A DNA stretch of 5,276 nt from assembly GCA_007120095.1 (NCBI GenBank), contig SKOM01000131.1:1-5276 (forward strand), written 5' to 3'. The position numbers and the translations under genes are program-made. Below, piece by piece: positions 1-3,953 of the stretch (position 1 is its first letter; each line of letters begins with the position of its first letter). The notes beneath the pieces were generated by a model, which ran no database searches, was not told the DNA's origin, and was given only the letters and a program-made list of their open reading frames with translations. Origin of the DNA: Candidatus Competibacteraceae bacterium (GTDB lineage Bacteria; Pseudomonadota; Gammaproteobacteria; Competibacterales; Competibacteraceae).

Positions 1-348
1 CCCACCGAAGTATCGCCGCTGTCGCGTGCTAATGATGCCAACCCCGAAGTTGCGGATCGCTTTGAGTTGTTCATTGCCGGGCGGGAAATTGCCAATGGTT
101 TTTCCGAATTAAATGACCCGGAAGATCAAGCGGCGCGCTTCCGCGCTCAAGTTCAAGCGCGCGATGCCGGCGATCTGGAAGCCATGTACTATGACGCCGA
201 TTATGTCCGCGCCCTGGAGTACGGCTTACCGCCGACCGCCGGTGAGGGCATTGGCATTGATCGTTTGGTCATGTTGCTGACTGATGCGCCCTCGATTCGC
301 GATGTGATTTTATTTCCACATATGCGACCCGAGTCCGCAGCCCGTTAG
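1..348 (+). CDS. lysS: Lysyl-tRNA synthetase, class II, C-terminal part (5' end outside window)
   Basis: This is the last 115 codons of a class II lysyl-tRNA synthetase, the cytoplasmic enzyme that charges tRNA-Lys with lysine at the expense of ATP. Frame 1 is open from the first base to the TAG at 346-348. The visible protein starts with PTEVSPLSR and continues through FELFIAGREIANGFSELNDP, a hallmark of the catalytic domain. It ends with the class II motif 3 region (GEGIGIDRLVMLLT) and the family's usual C-terminus, IRDVILFPHMRPE. Full-length LysS is about 500 residues, so roughly three quarters lies upstream. The TTG at 67 is only an internal codon, because the family match continues upstream of it. 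No frameshift or missing motif is seen. Identity is near certain; lysS versus a paralogue such as lysU cannot be separated from the tail alone. Confidence 0.96.
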   Translation, partial: PTEVSPLSRANDANPEVADRFELFIAGREIANGFSELNDPEDQAARFRAQVQARDAGDLEAMYYDADYVRALEYGLPPTAGEGIGIDRLVMLLTDAPSIRDVILFPHMRPESAAR

Positions 349-365
349 CGCTGTGTGATTATCAT

Positions 366-391
366 GCAGGGTGTTTGCCCGGACACCCTGC
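366..391 (+). other. Perfect 9-bp hairpin between lysS and the exoD-like gene
   Basis: GCAGGGTGT (366-374) is exactly complementary to ACACCCTGC (383-391), with an 8-nt loop. It starts 17 bases after the lysS stop. No T-run follows on either strand, so it is not a canonical intrinsic terminator. It ends directly before GGTGA (392-396), the likely ribosome binding site of the next gene. It may be a 3'-end stabilising hairpin for lysS mRNA or a structure affecting translation of the downstream gene. The structure is seen; the function is inference. Confidence 0.55.
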
Positions 392-405
392 GGTGAAACC
401 AAGCC

Positions 406-1029
406 ATGCTGAATCACGGCTCTTCCCCACGTCATTTAACCACTTTGTTGGCGCATTGTCTGGTTCAACCAGGCGACTCCGTCAGCGTTGCTGAGCTGCT
501 TGCCGCCTGTGGTGATCGGGCTATTGGTAGTTTGCTGCTGCTGTTGGCGGCACCGAATATTTTACCTCTGCCACCGGGCAGCGCTTCGATCATGAGCATT
601 CCGATTATGTTCATGGCCGTGCAATTAGTCCTCGGACGGCGGACGTTATGGTTACCCCGGCGGGTACTCAACCATCGTTTTGACCGTACACAATCTCACG
701 TCGTGGCCGCGCGTTTATTACCGTGGTTGGCCAAGTTGGAGCGTCTGCTTAAACCCCGGCTGAACTGGTTGTTTGGTAGGGTACAGGATCGTTTGGTTGG
801 TGTCGCCTGTTTGGGGCTGGCTATATTGATGTTTTTACCGATTCCGCTGGGTAACCTGCTGCCCGCGCTGGCCTTGACGGCATTTGCTTTGGGCTTGATG
901 GAACGCGACGGGCTGCTGACGGTATTCGGATGGTTGCTCACGGCCATTTGTGTTGTGGTTTTCGCGACGCTGTTTGGCTCATTATGGCTTTTTTTTCGTA
1001 ACGTGCCCCTGCTCATCATGGGCAGTTGA
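406..1029 (+). CDS. ExoD-family (exopolysaccharide synthesis ExoD-like) inner membrane protein
   Basis: This 207-residue hydrophobic protein matches the ExoD family. Recognisable landmarks are the AAPNILPLPPGSA stretch (about residues 48-60), a hydrophobic segment ending in QL-x-LGRR with LWLP (about 62-84), the conserved KPRL (116-119), and PIPLGNLLPA followed by ALGLMERDGL (about 145-170). Four or more membrane segments are likely: about 38-56, 62-77, 127-165 (probably two) and 170-198. ExoD was named for an exopolysaccharide and nodulation phenotype in Sinorhizobium. Its biochemical activity is unknown, and a polysaccharide role here is only a family label. ATG 406 is chosen because a moderate Shine-Dalgarno (GGTGA, 392-396) lies 9 bases upstream. 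The gene follows lysS by 57 bases on the same strand and may be cotranscribed with it. No clear intrinsic terminator follows. Confidence 0.85.
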   Translation: MLNHGSSPRHLTTLLAHCLVQPGDSVSVAELLAACGDRAIGSLLLLLAAPNILPLPPGSASIMSIPIMFMAVQLVLGRRTLWLPRRVLNHRFDRTQSHVVAARLLPWLAKLERLLKPRLNWLFGRVQDRLVGVACLGLAILMFLPIPLGNLLPALALTAFALGLMERDGLLTVFGWLLTAICVVVFATLFGSLWLFFRNVPLLIMGS

Positions 1030-1080
1030 GTCCGACCCGATCATAACGATAATGAGGGTAAGTGACTATTTCATATCTGG

Positions 1081-1122
1081 AAAAAAGAGAGAATGGCTAT
1101 AATATCGAGACCAATATAGCCA
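1081..1122 (-). terminator. Possible intrinsic terminator on the minus strand
   Basis: On the minus strand, TGGCTATA (1122-1115) pairs perfectly with TATAGCCA (1101-1094) across a 13-nt loop. It is followed by a 13-base stretch (1093-1081) with ten T residues, ending in six T. The T tract exists only in the minus direction, so it would end minus-strand transcripts: read-through from the FKBP gene, or a short transcript of the peptide ORF whose stop lies inside the hairpin. The stem is only moderately GC-rich and the loop is long, so strength is uncertain. Confidence 0.5.
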
Positions 1123-1159
1123 AAATGAGTCCGCCGAGAAGTCCTGCAATGATTTTCAT
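1097..1159 (-). CDS. Possible very small membrane peptide (20 residues), unrecognised
   Basis: ATG at 1159 opens a 20-codon frame ending at TAG (1099-1097). The peptide has one charged residue, Lys2, followed by an almost wholly hydrophobic run (MKIIAGLLGG, then LILAILVSIL), which would form one short transmembrane helix or a signal-peptide-like segment. An in-frame GTG directly precedes the ATG, and a TGA lies just before that, so the frame cannot extend further. GGTGA lies upstream but only 3 bases from the ATG, closer than is usual, so the ribosome binding site is weak. The stop falls inside a terminator-like hairpin, as in a compact monocistronic gene. I recognise no family. Such a short frame could be chance; it is listed because composition, stop position and terminator fit together. 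Confidence 0.25.
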   Translation of the reverse strand: MKIIAGLLGGLILAILVSIL

Positions 1160-1220
1160 CACTCACCGCTGTACCAACTGAGCCTGCTGTGGATCATCAG
1201 TACAGTAGACAGGGTGATGA
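1156..1220. repeat. Imperfect inverted repeat / long hairpin
   Basis: TCATCAC (1156-1162) pairs with GTGATGA (1214-1220), and GCTGTAC (1168-1174) pairs with GTACAGT (1200-1206) using one G-T pair. The two stems are separated by an asymmetric internal loop (5 and 7 bases) and capped by 25 bases. It overlaps the start of the small hydrophobic ORF on the minus strand. It could be an RNA structure, a transcription-end element or a degenerate repeat; the sequence does not decide. Confidence 0.35.
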
Positions 1221-1260
1221 GTCTGGTCATCAGGGCGAACGACTGTGTGAGCCGTTGACA

Positions 1261-1292
1261 CCGCGCCCCATAGGGGGGGCTAAGGGGCGCGG
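1261..1292. terminator. GC-rich 9-bp hairpin downstream of the FKBP gene
   Basis: CCGCGCCCC (1261-1269) is exactly complementary to GGGGCGCGG (1284-1292), with a 14-nt loop containing seven consecutive G on the plus strand. It begins 9 bases beyond the FKBP stop codon and is stable enough to stall RNA polymerase. In the minus direction no T-run follows, so it is not a textbook intrinsic terminator. It may act as a pause or 3'-end protection structure, with the T-rich hairpin farther on (1122-1081) completing termination. Confidence 0.45.
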
Positions 1293-1299
1293 GTGGGGG
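1273..1299 (+). other. G-quadruplex motif
   Basis: The plus strand carries four G-runs: seven G (1273-1279), four (1284-1287), three (1291-1293) and five (1295-1299), separated by loops of 4, 3 and 1 bases. This meets the standard rule of four runs of at least three G with loops of 1-7. It lies 2 bases beyond the FKBP stop codon. The plus strand is the template for FKBP, so a folded quadruplex could block polymerase at the gene's end. It shares bases with the hairpin at 1261-1292, and the two folds exclude each other. Confidence 0.5.
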
Positions 1300-1301
1300 A
1301 T

Positions 1302-1736
1302 TTAGGCGATTTCTACTAACTCTAGATCAAAAATCAGCGCTTGTCCGGCGAGCGGATGATTAGCATCGACCGTGATGTTTTCTTCGGCAATATCGGTGAC
1401 GGTCAGCATTAAGGGGCGGCCATTCGGATCATTGGCTTGCAGTTGCATGCCAACCTGCAACGACTCTTGAATCGTCTCGGGCAATGCCGATTTCGGTATT
1501 TCTTGTATGGCCTCATCGTGGCGCGGTCCATAAGCCTGTTCCGGCGCGATCTCGACGGTTTTGGTGTCGCCTTGGCTCATGCCAACGACCGCTTGTTCAA
1601 AGCCAGGAATAATCTGGCCTTGGCCGATGACGAATTCCAGCGGTTGACGTTCCAGAGAGGAATCAAACTCGCTGCCGTCGTCTAAGCGACCGGTGTAGTG
1701 AACTTTAACAGTATCACCTTGCTTGGCTTCAGACAT
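1302..1736 (-). CDS. FKBP-type peptidyl-prolyl cis-trans isomerase, SlyD/FkpB-like
   Basis: This 144-residue protein is an FKBP-fold prolyl isomerase, expected to catalyse cis-trans isomerisation of X-Pro bonds and assist folding in the cytoplasm, as no signal peptide is seen. The first half-domain shows VHYTGRLDDGSEFDSS (about 12-27, with Tyr14, Phe24 and Asp25 of the active site) and GQGQIIPGFEQAVVGM (38-53). The AYG at 68-70 leads into an insert-in-flap region (about 70-125) typical of SlyD-type chaperone FKBPs. The chain ends with DANHPLAGQALIFDLELVEI (124-143), supplying the last strand and Phe136. The His/Cys-rich metal-binding tail of E. coli SlyD is absent. ATG 1736 is chosen over an in-frame upstream start (1775) because AGGAG (1749-1745) lies 8 bases before it and family homology begins there. 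The gene is divergent from ectA; no convincing promoter was found for it. Confidence 0.93.
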   Translation of the reverse strand: MSEAKQGDTVKVHYTGRLDDGSEFDSSLERQPLEFVIGQGQIIPGFEQAVVGMSQGDTKTVEIAPEQAYGPRHDEAIQEIPKSALPETIQESLQVGMQLQANDPNGRPLMLTVTDIAEENITVDANHPLAGQALIFDLELVEIA

Positions 1737-1744
1737 ACACAATG

Positions 1745-1749
1745 CTCCT
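1745..1749 (-). promoter_or_regulatory. Ribosome binding site of the FKBP gene
   Basis: AGGAG on the minus strand lies 8 bases before ATG 1736. It fixes this start rather than the in-frame upstream codon at 1775, which would add 13 residues unlike the family N-terminus. Confidence 0.8.
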
Positions 1750-1823
1750 GATTGGGGAGTGGTAGAGCGCCTCAAGGTAACCCATATCCAGGGTGAATCG
1801 CAAGGCTTGGCCGCAATAATCGC

Positions 1824-1852
1824 TTGACATTACGATATCCCTGTGTTTTAAT
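1824..1852 (+). promoter_or_regulatory. Sigma-70-type promoter for ectABC
   Basis: TTGACA (1824-1829) is a perfect -35 hexamer, followed after exactly 17 bases by TTTAAT (1847-1852), which matches the -10 consensus at five of six positions. Transcription would start near 1859, giving an mRNA leader of about 200 nt before ectA. Prediction by inspection only. Confidence 0.65.
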
Positions 1853-1880
1853 ACGCCCCAATTAACTGATTTTGAAATTA

Positions 1881-1905
1881 TTTTATTTTTTAATCCAAAA
1901 TAAAA
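1881..1905. repeat. AT-only 9-bp inverted repeat in the ectA leader
   Basis: TTTTATTTT (1881-1889) is perfectly complementary to AAAATAAAA (1897-1905) with a 7-nt spacer. It sits in a 60-base stretch (1861-1920) with only about nine G/C bases. It could be a protein-binding or bent-DNA element controlling ectABC, or a weak RNA hairpin if transcribed. AT-rich DNA readily yields such repeats by chance. Confidence 0.4.
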
Positions 1906-1920
1906 CGAAATTAAAACGAT

Positions 1921-1937
1921 AAGATACAGATTATCTT
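1921..1937 (+). other. Short hairpin in the ectA leader
   Basis: AAGATA (1921-1926) pairs with TATCTT (1932-1937) across a 5-nt loop. An alternative register pairs GATAA (1918-1922) with TTATC (1931-1935). It is weak as an RNA structure but could be a dyad operator downstream of the predicted start site. Confidence 0.25.
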
Positions 1938-2023
1938 TCTCTCGTAACCCGCAACTTTCAGGTTCCACCATTCGACAGAAACTATTCTGATGATCTGAGT
2001 CCGCAACCCAATGGCGGTGGTGT

Positions 2024-2030
2024 CTATAAC
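2024..2030 (+). promoter_or_regulatory. Possible second, sigma-S-like -10 element before ectA
   Basis: CTATAAC (2024-2030) includes TATAAC, five of six matches to the -10 consensus, preceded by TC as favoured by sigma-S. No good -35 hexamer stands 16-18 bases upstream, which sigma-S promoters tolerate. Initiation near 2037 would give a short leader of about 23 nt with the ribosome binding site intact. In Halomonas elongata ectA is known to have paired sigma-70 and sigma-38 promoters; the parallel here is inference. Confidence 0.3.
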
Positions 2031-2048
2031 CGTCTGAATTTGCTAAAC

Positions 2049-2053
2049 GGAGA
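2049..2053 (+). promoter_or_regulatory. Ribosome binding site of ectA
   Basis: GGAGA lies 6 bases before GTG 2060 and supports this non-ATG start for ectA. No in-frame ATG with comparable spacing exists nearby. Confidence 0.75.
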
Positions 2054-2059
2054 TCAACT

Positions 2060-2620
2060 GTGAACCAGAAGCACCCCAATATTGTTTCCATTAATGCCCC
2101 GCGTAGCCTAGGTTTGCGCCTGCGCAGTCCACAACTGAGTGACGGCGCGGCGATTCATCGTCTGGTTGATGAATGCAAGCCCCTGGATCTGAATTCCGTG
2201 TACAGCTATTTATTGCTCTGTAAGCACCACCGCGAAACCTGTGTGGTTGCCGAAGAGCAAGGCAAAATTATCGCGTTTGCCTCAGCGTATATTCCCCCTG
2301 GTTCGCCAGATACCTTGTTCATTTGGCAAGTGGCCGTGGGGTCGCGAGCACGGCGCCGGGGGTTAGGTGCCCGCATGGTCAACACGCTGATGCAGCGGCC
2401 AGTTTGTCGCCGGGTCAAATACCTGGAAACCACCATCACCCCTTCTAATCGGGCGTCCTGGTCGTTGTTCAACCGTCTTGCTGAACAGCTTGAAGCGGAC
2501 TGTAATGATCGGGTCTTGTTCGAGGGCGAACACTTCGGGAGTACCGATCATGAACCCGAAGCCCTGCTGCGCATCGGGCCGTTTAATGCCCATGCCGTGC
2601 AGCGTATTGCCCAGAGCTGA
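2060..2620 (+). CDS. ectA: L-2,4-diaminobutyrate N(gamma)-acetyltransferase
   Basis: EctA transfers acetyl from acetyl-CoA to the gamma-amino group of L-2,4-diaminobutyrate, the second step of ectoine synthesis, in the cytoplasm. The 186-residue protein has a GNAT fold. It carries the EctA signature PLDLNSVYSYLLLCKHHRETC (about 41-61) and an IAFASAYIPPGSPDTLFIWQVAVG stretch (71-94). The acetyl-CoA pyrophosphate loop is RRRGLGA (98-104, the Q/R-x-x-G-x-G/A motif). LETTITPSNRASWSLFNRLA (122-141) is diagnostic for EctA, and the C-terminal RIGPF (171-175) is also typical. Length agrees with the family (roughly 170-200). Translation starts at GTG 2060, fixed by GGAGA 6 bases upstream. It is the first gene of the ectABC operon, 16 bases before ectB, behind a strong predicted promoter and long leader. 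No motif is missing. Confidence 0.96.
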   Translation: MNQKHPNIVSINAPRSLGLRLRSPQLSDGAAIHRLVDECKPLDLNSVYSYLLLCKHHRETCVVAEEQGKIIAFASAYIPPGSPDTLFIWQVAVGSRARRRGLGARMVNTLMQRPVCRRVKYLETTITPSNRASWSLFNRLAEQLEADCNDRVLFEGEHFGSTDHEPEALLRIGPFNAHAVQRIAQS

Positions 2621-2636
2621 TTAATTCGGAGTTATA

Positions 2637-3923
2637 ATGCAAATTTTTGAAAGACTTGAGTCTAATGTGCGTGGCTATTGCCGCACTTTCCCCACGGTGT
2701 TCACCACCGCCCAAGGCGCTGAGCTGCATGATGAGTCCGGCCGCCGCTACCTTGATTTTTTCGCCGGTGCCGGTTCTCTGAACTACGGCCATAATGAGCC
2801 GCAGCTTAAGCAGGCTTTGCTGGACTACATCAGTGCCGATGGCATTGTGCATGGTCTGGATATGGCGACCACGTCCAAGCGCCGGTTTATGGATCGTTTT
2901 GAGCAATTGATTCTTAAACCCCGTCAACTGAATTACAAATTGCAGTTTACCGGGCCGACCGGCACCAATGCCGTTGAAGCCGCGCTGAAGCTTGCCCGGC
3001 TGGTGACCGGGCGCACCAATGTGGTGGCGTTTACCAATGGCTTTCATGGCGTCAGTCTTGGAGCTTTAGCGACCACGGCCAATAGCCATTACCGCGAAGG
3101 AGCAGGTATCGCCACTTCGGGCGTGACCTTCATGCCTTATGATGGCTATCTCGGTGCTGAGGTCGATACCCTCGATTATCTCGATAAAGCCCTGGATGAT
3201 GGCAGCAGCGGTCTGGATCACCCCGCCGCCGTGATTGTGGAAACGGTTCAAGGCGAAGGCGGTATCAATGTCGCTGAGCTGAGCTGGCTGCGGCGTCTGG
3301 GACAAATCTGCAAGCACCACGGCGTGTTATTGATTGTGGATGATATCCAAATGGGCTGCGGTCGCACCGGGCATTTCTTCAGCTTTGAAGCCGCCGGCCT
3401 GAAACCGGACATCATCACCCTGTCGAAATCCCTCAGTGCTTATGGCCTGCCGTTTGCGATGGTATTGCTCAAACCGGAGCTGGACAAATGGAAGCCCGGT
3501 CAGCACAACGGCACATTCCGTGGTAATAACCTGGCCTTTGTCACCGGAGCGGCCGCCTTGGAACAGTTCTGGCAGAATGATCAGTTTCAAGCCGATGTTC
3601 AACGCAAAGGTGACATATTGCGCCAGCGGCTTGAGGCTATGACCGCCGATTATCCCGAGCTGAGCGTGCGCGGCCGCGGCATGGTGCAAGCCATTGACTG
3701 CCAGGAGGGTGAGCTGGCCGCCCAGATTACCCGCCATGCCTTCGAGCACGGTCTGATTATTGAGACCTCGGGTTCTGATGATCAGGTGATCAAATGTCTG
3801 GCGCCCTTGGTGATCGCTGACGAGCAACTACAGCAAGGATTGGATATCCTAGCTGCCAGCGTGAATACGGCTATGGCACGTAAGGCGCGTAAGCAGCAGT
3901 TTAAGTTTGGCGCTATGGCCTGA
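2637..3923 (+). CDS. ectB: L-2,4-diaminobutyrate:2-oxoglutarate aminotransferase
   Basis: EctB is a PLP-dependent class III aminotransferase that moves an amino group from glutamate to aspartate 4-semialdehyde, forming L-2,4-diaminobutyrate, the first dedicated step to ectoine. The 428-residue length is normal for the family. Visible features are the N-terminal IFERLESNVRGYCR with FPTVF (3-22), FFAGAGSLNYGHN (41-53), the phosphate-binding TGPTGTNAVEAALKLAR (105-121), the FHG cofactor-stacking segment (136-138), ETVQGEGG (202-209), IVDDIQMGCGRTG (233-245) with Asp235 placed to contact the PLP ring nitrogen, and TLSKSLS with Lys264 as the Schiff-base lysine. GTFRGNN (292-298) completes the dimer-side phosphate contacts. 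ATG 2637 follows GGAG (2628-2631) by 5 bases and ectA by 16. All catalytic landmarks are intact. A short hairpin spans its stop codon before ectC. Confidence 0.97.
   Translation: MQIFERLESNVRGYCRTFPTVFTTAQGAELHDESGRRYLDFFAGAGSLNYGHNEPQLKQALLDYISADGIVHGLDMATTSKRRFMDRFEQLILKPRQLNYKLQFTGPTGTNAVEAALKLARLVTGRTNVVAFTNGFHGVSLGALATTANSHYREGAGIATSGVTFMPYDGYLGAEVDTLDYLDKALDDGSSGLDHPAAVIVETVQGEGGINVAELSWLRRLGQICKHHGVLLIVDDIQMGCGRTGHFFSFEAAGLKPDIITLSKSLSAYGLPFAMVLLKPELDKWKPGQHNGTFRGNNLAFVTGAAALEQFWQNDQFQADVQRKGDILRQRLEAMTADYPELSVRGRGMVQAIDCQEGELAAQITRHAFEHGLIIETSGSDDQVIKCLAPLVIADEQLQQGLDILAASVNTAMARKARKQQFKFGAMA
3874..3888 (+). promoter_or_regulatory. Possible sigma-54-like -24/-12 element inside the end of ectB
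   Basis: TGGCACG (3874-3880) equals the sigma-54 -24 consensus, and GC (3887-3888) follows the GG (3875-3876) by exactly 10 bases, as required. The -12 reads GCGC instead of TTGC, so that half is poor. Transcription from it would start near 3900, about 54 bases before ectC. In Halomonas elongata a sigma-54 promoter precedes ectC, which makes the position notable. The bases also encode ordinary Ala-Arg-Lys codons, so chance is quite possible. Confidence 0.2.
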
Positions 3924-3931
3924 TTCAGGCC
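3917..3931 (+). other. Short hairpin over the ectB stop codon
   Basis: GGCCTG (3917-3922) pairs with CAGGCC (3926-3931) around a 3-nt loop, enclosing most of the TGA stop of ectB. No T-run follows, so it is not a terminator. It may slow 3' exonuclease decay or tune ectC translation relative to ectB. It could also be incidental. Confidence 0.3.
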
Positions 3932-3943
3932 CTTAACCCTAAA

Positions 3944-3947
3944 AGGA
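3944..3947 (+). promoter_or_regulatory. Ribosome binding site of ectC
   Basis: AGGA lies 6 bases before the second of two tandem ATG codons (3954) but only 3 before the first (3951). This spacing, together with the family N-terminus MIVR, favours 3954. Confidence 0.65.
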
Positions 3948-3953
3948 TAGATG

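Larger units (their letters stand above)
1030..1301. other. Convergent intergenic region with several secondary structures
   Basis: This 272-bp gap lies between the stop of the exoD-like gene (+) and the stop of the FKBP gene (-). It is much longer than two converging terminators need. It contains a possible 20-codon ORF on the minus strand, a hairpin with a T-rich tail on the minus strand, a longer imperfect inverted repeat (1156-1220), and a GC-rich hairpin overlapping a G-quadruplex motif (1261-1299). The heptamer TCATCAG occurs twice (1194-1200 and 1227-1233). No tRNA, mobile element or conventional-length gene is visible. Confidence 0.6.
1737..2059. other. Divergent regulatory region between the FKBP gene and ectA
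   Basis: These 323 bases separate the two divergent start codons. They contain the FKBP ribosome binding site, a strong sigma-70-like promoter directed at ectA, an approximately 85% AT block (1861-1920) with an AT-only inverted repeat, a weak hairpin (1921-1937), a second possible -10 (2025-2030), and the ectA ribosome binding site. No regulator gene (such as ectR) is encoded here. A 120-codon open frame crossing the region on the minus strand (from 2091) resembles no protein and is taken as chance. Confidence 0.75.

Noticed and set aside
406..1029. Minus-strand frames inside the exoD-like gene (465-671 and 696-1019)
   Set aside because: The plus strand encodes a recognisable ExoD-family membrane protein; the antisense products are low-complexity Ser/Arg/Lys-rich shadows.
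1125..1181. 18-codon plus-strand frame in the convergent gap
   Set aside because: It has no Shine-Dalgarno, no hydrophobic or other distinctive pattern, and lies opposite the more plausible minus-strand ORF.
1255..1283. TTGACA (1255-1260) as a plus-strand promoter -35
   Set aside because: At 17 bp spacing the -10 position reads GGCTAA, inside the GC hairpin, and no plus-strand gene lies downstream before the antisense FKBP gene.
1737..1920. Minus-strand promoter for the FKBP gene
   Set aside because: Several AT-rich hexamers resemble a -10, but none has a credible -35 at 16-18 bp, so no site is called.
1729..2091. 120-codon minus-strand open frame across the FKBP-ectA regulatory region
   Set aside because: It overlaps the FKBP start and the ectA start, passes through the AT-rich promoter block, resembles no family, and its composition looks like translated non-coding DNA.
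2583..3047. 154-codon minus-strand open frame over the ectA/ectB junction
   Set aside because: It is antisense to two certain genes and has no recognisable domain or ribosome binding site.
3327..3827. 166-codon minus-strand open frame inside ectB
   Set aside because: It is the antisense of a complete, well-supported ectB with all catalytic motifs; long antisense frames are common in GC-rich coding DNA and this one shows no family features.
3951..3953. First of two tandem ATG codons as the ectC start
   Set aside because: The Shine-Dalgarno would be only 3 bases away, and the family N-terminus MIVR and the catalytic residue numbering fit the second ATG (3954).
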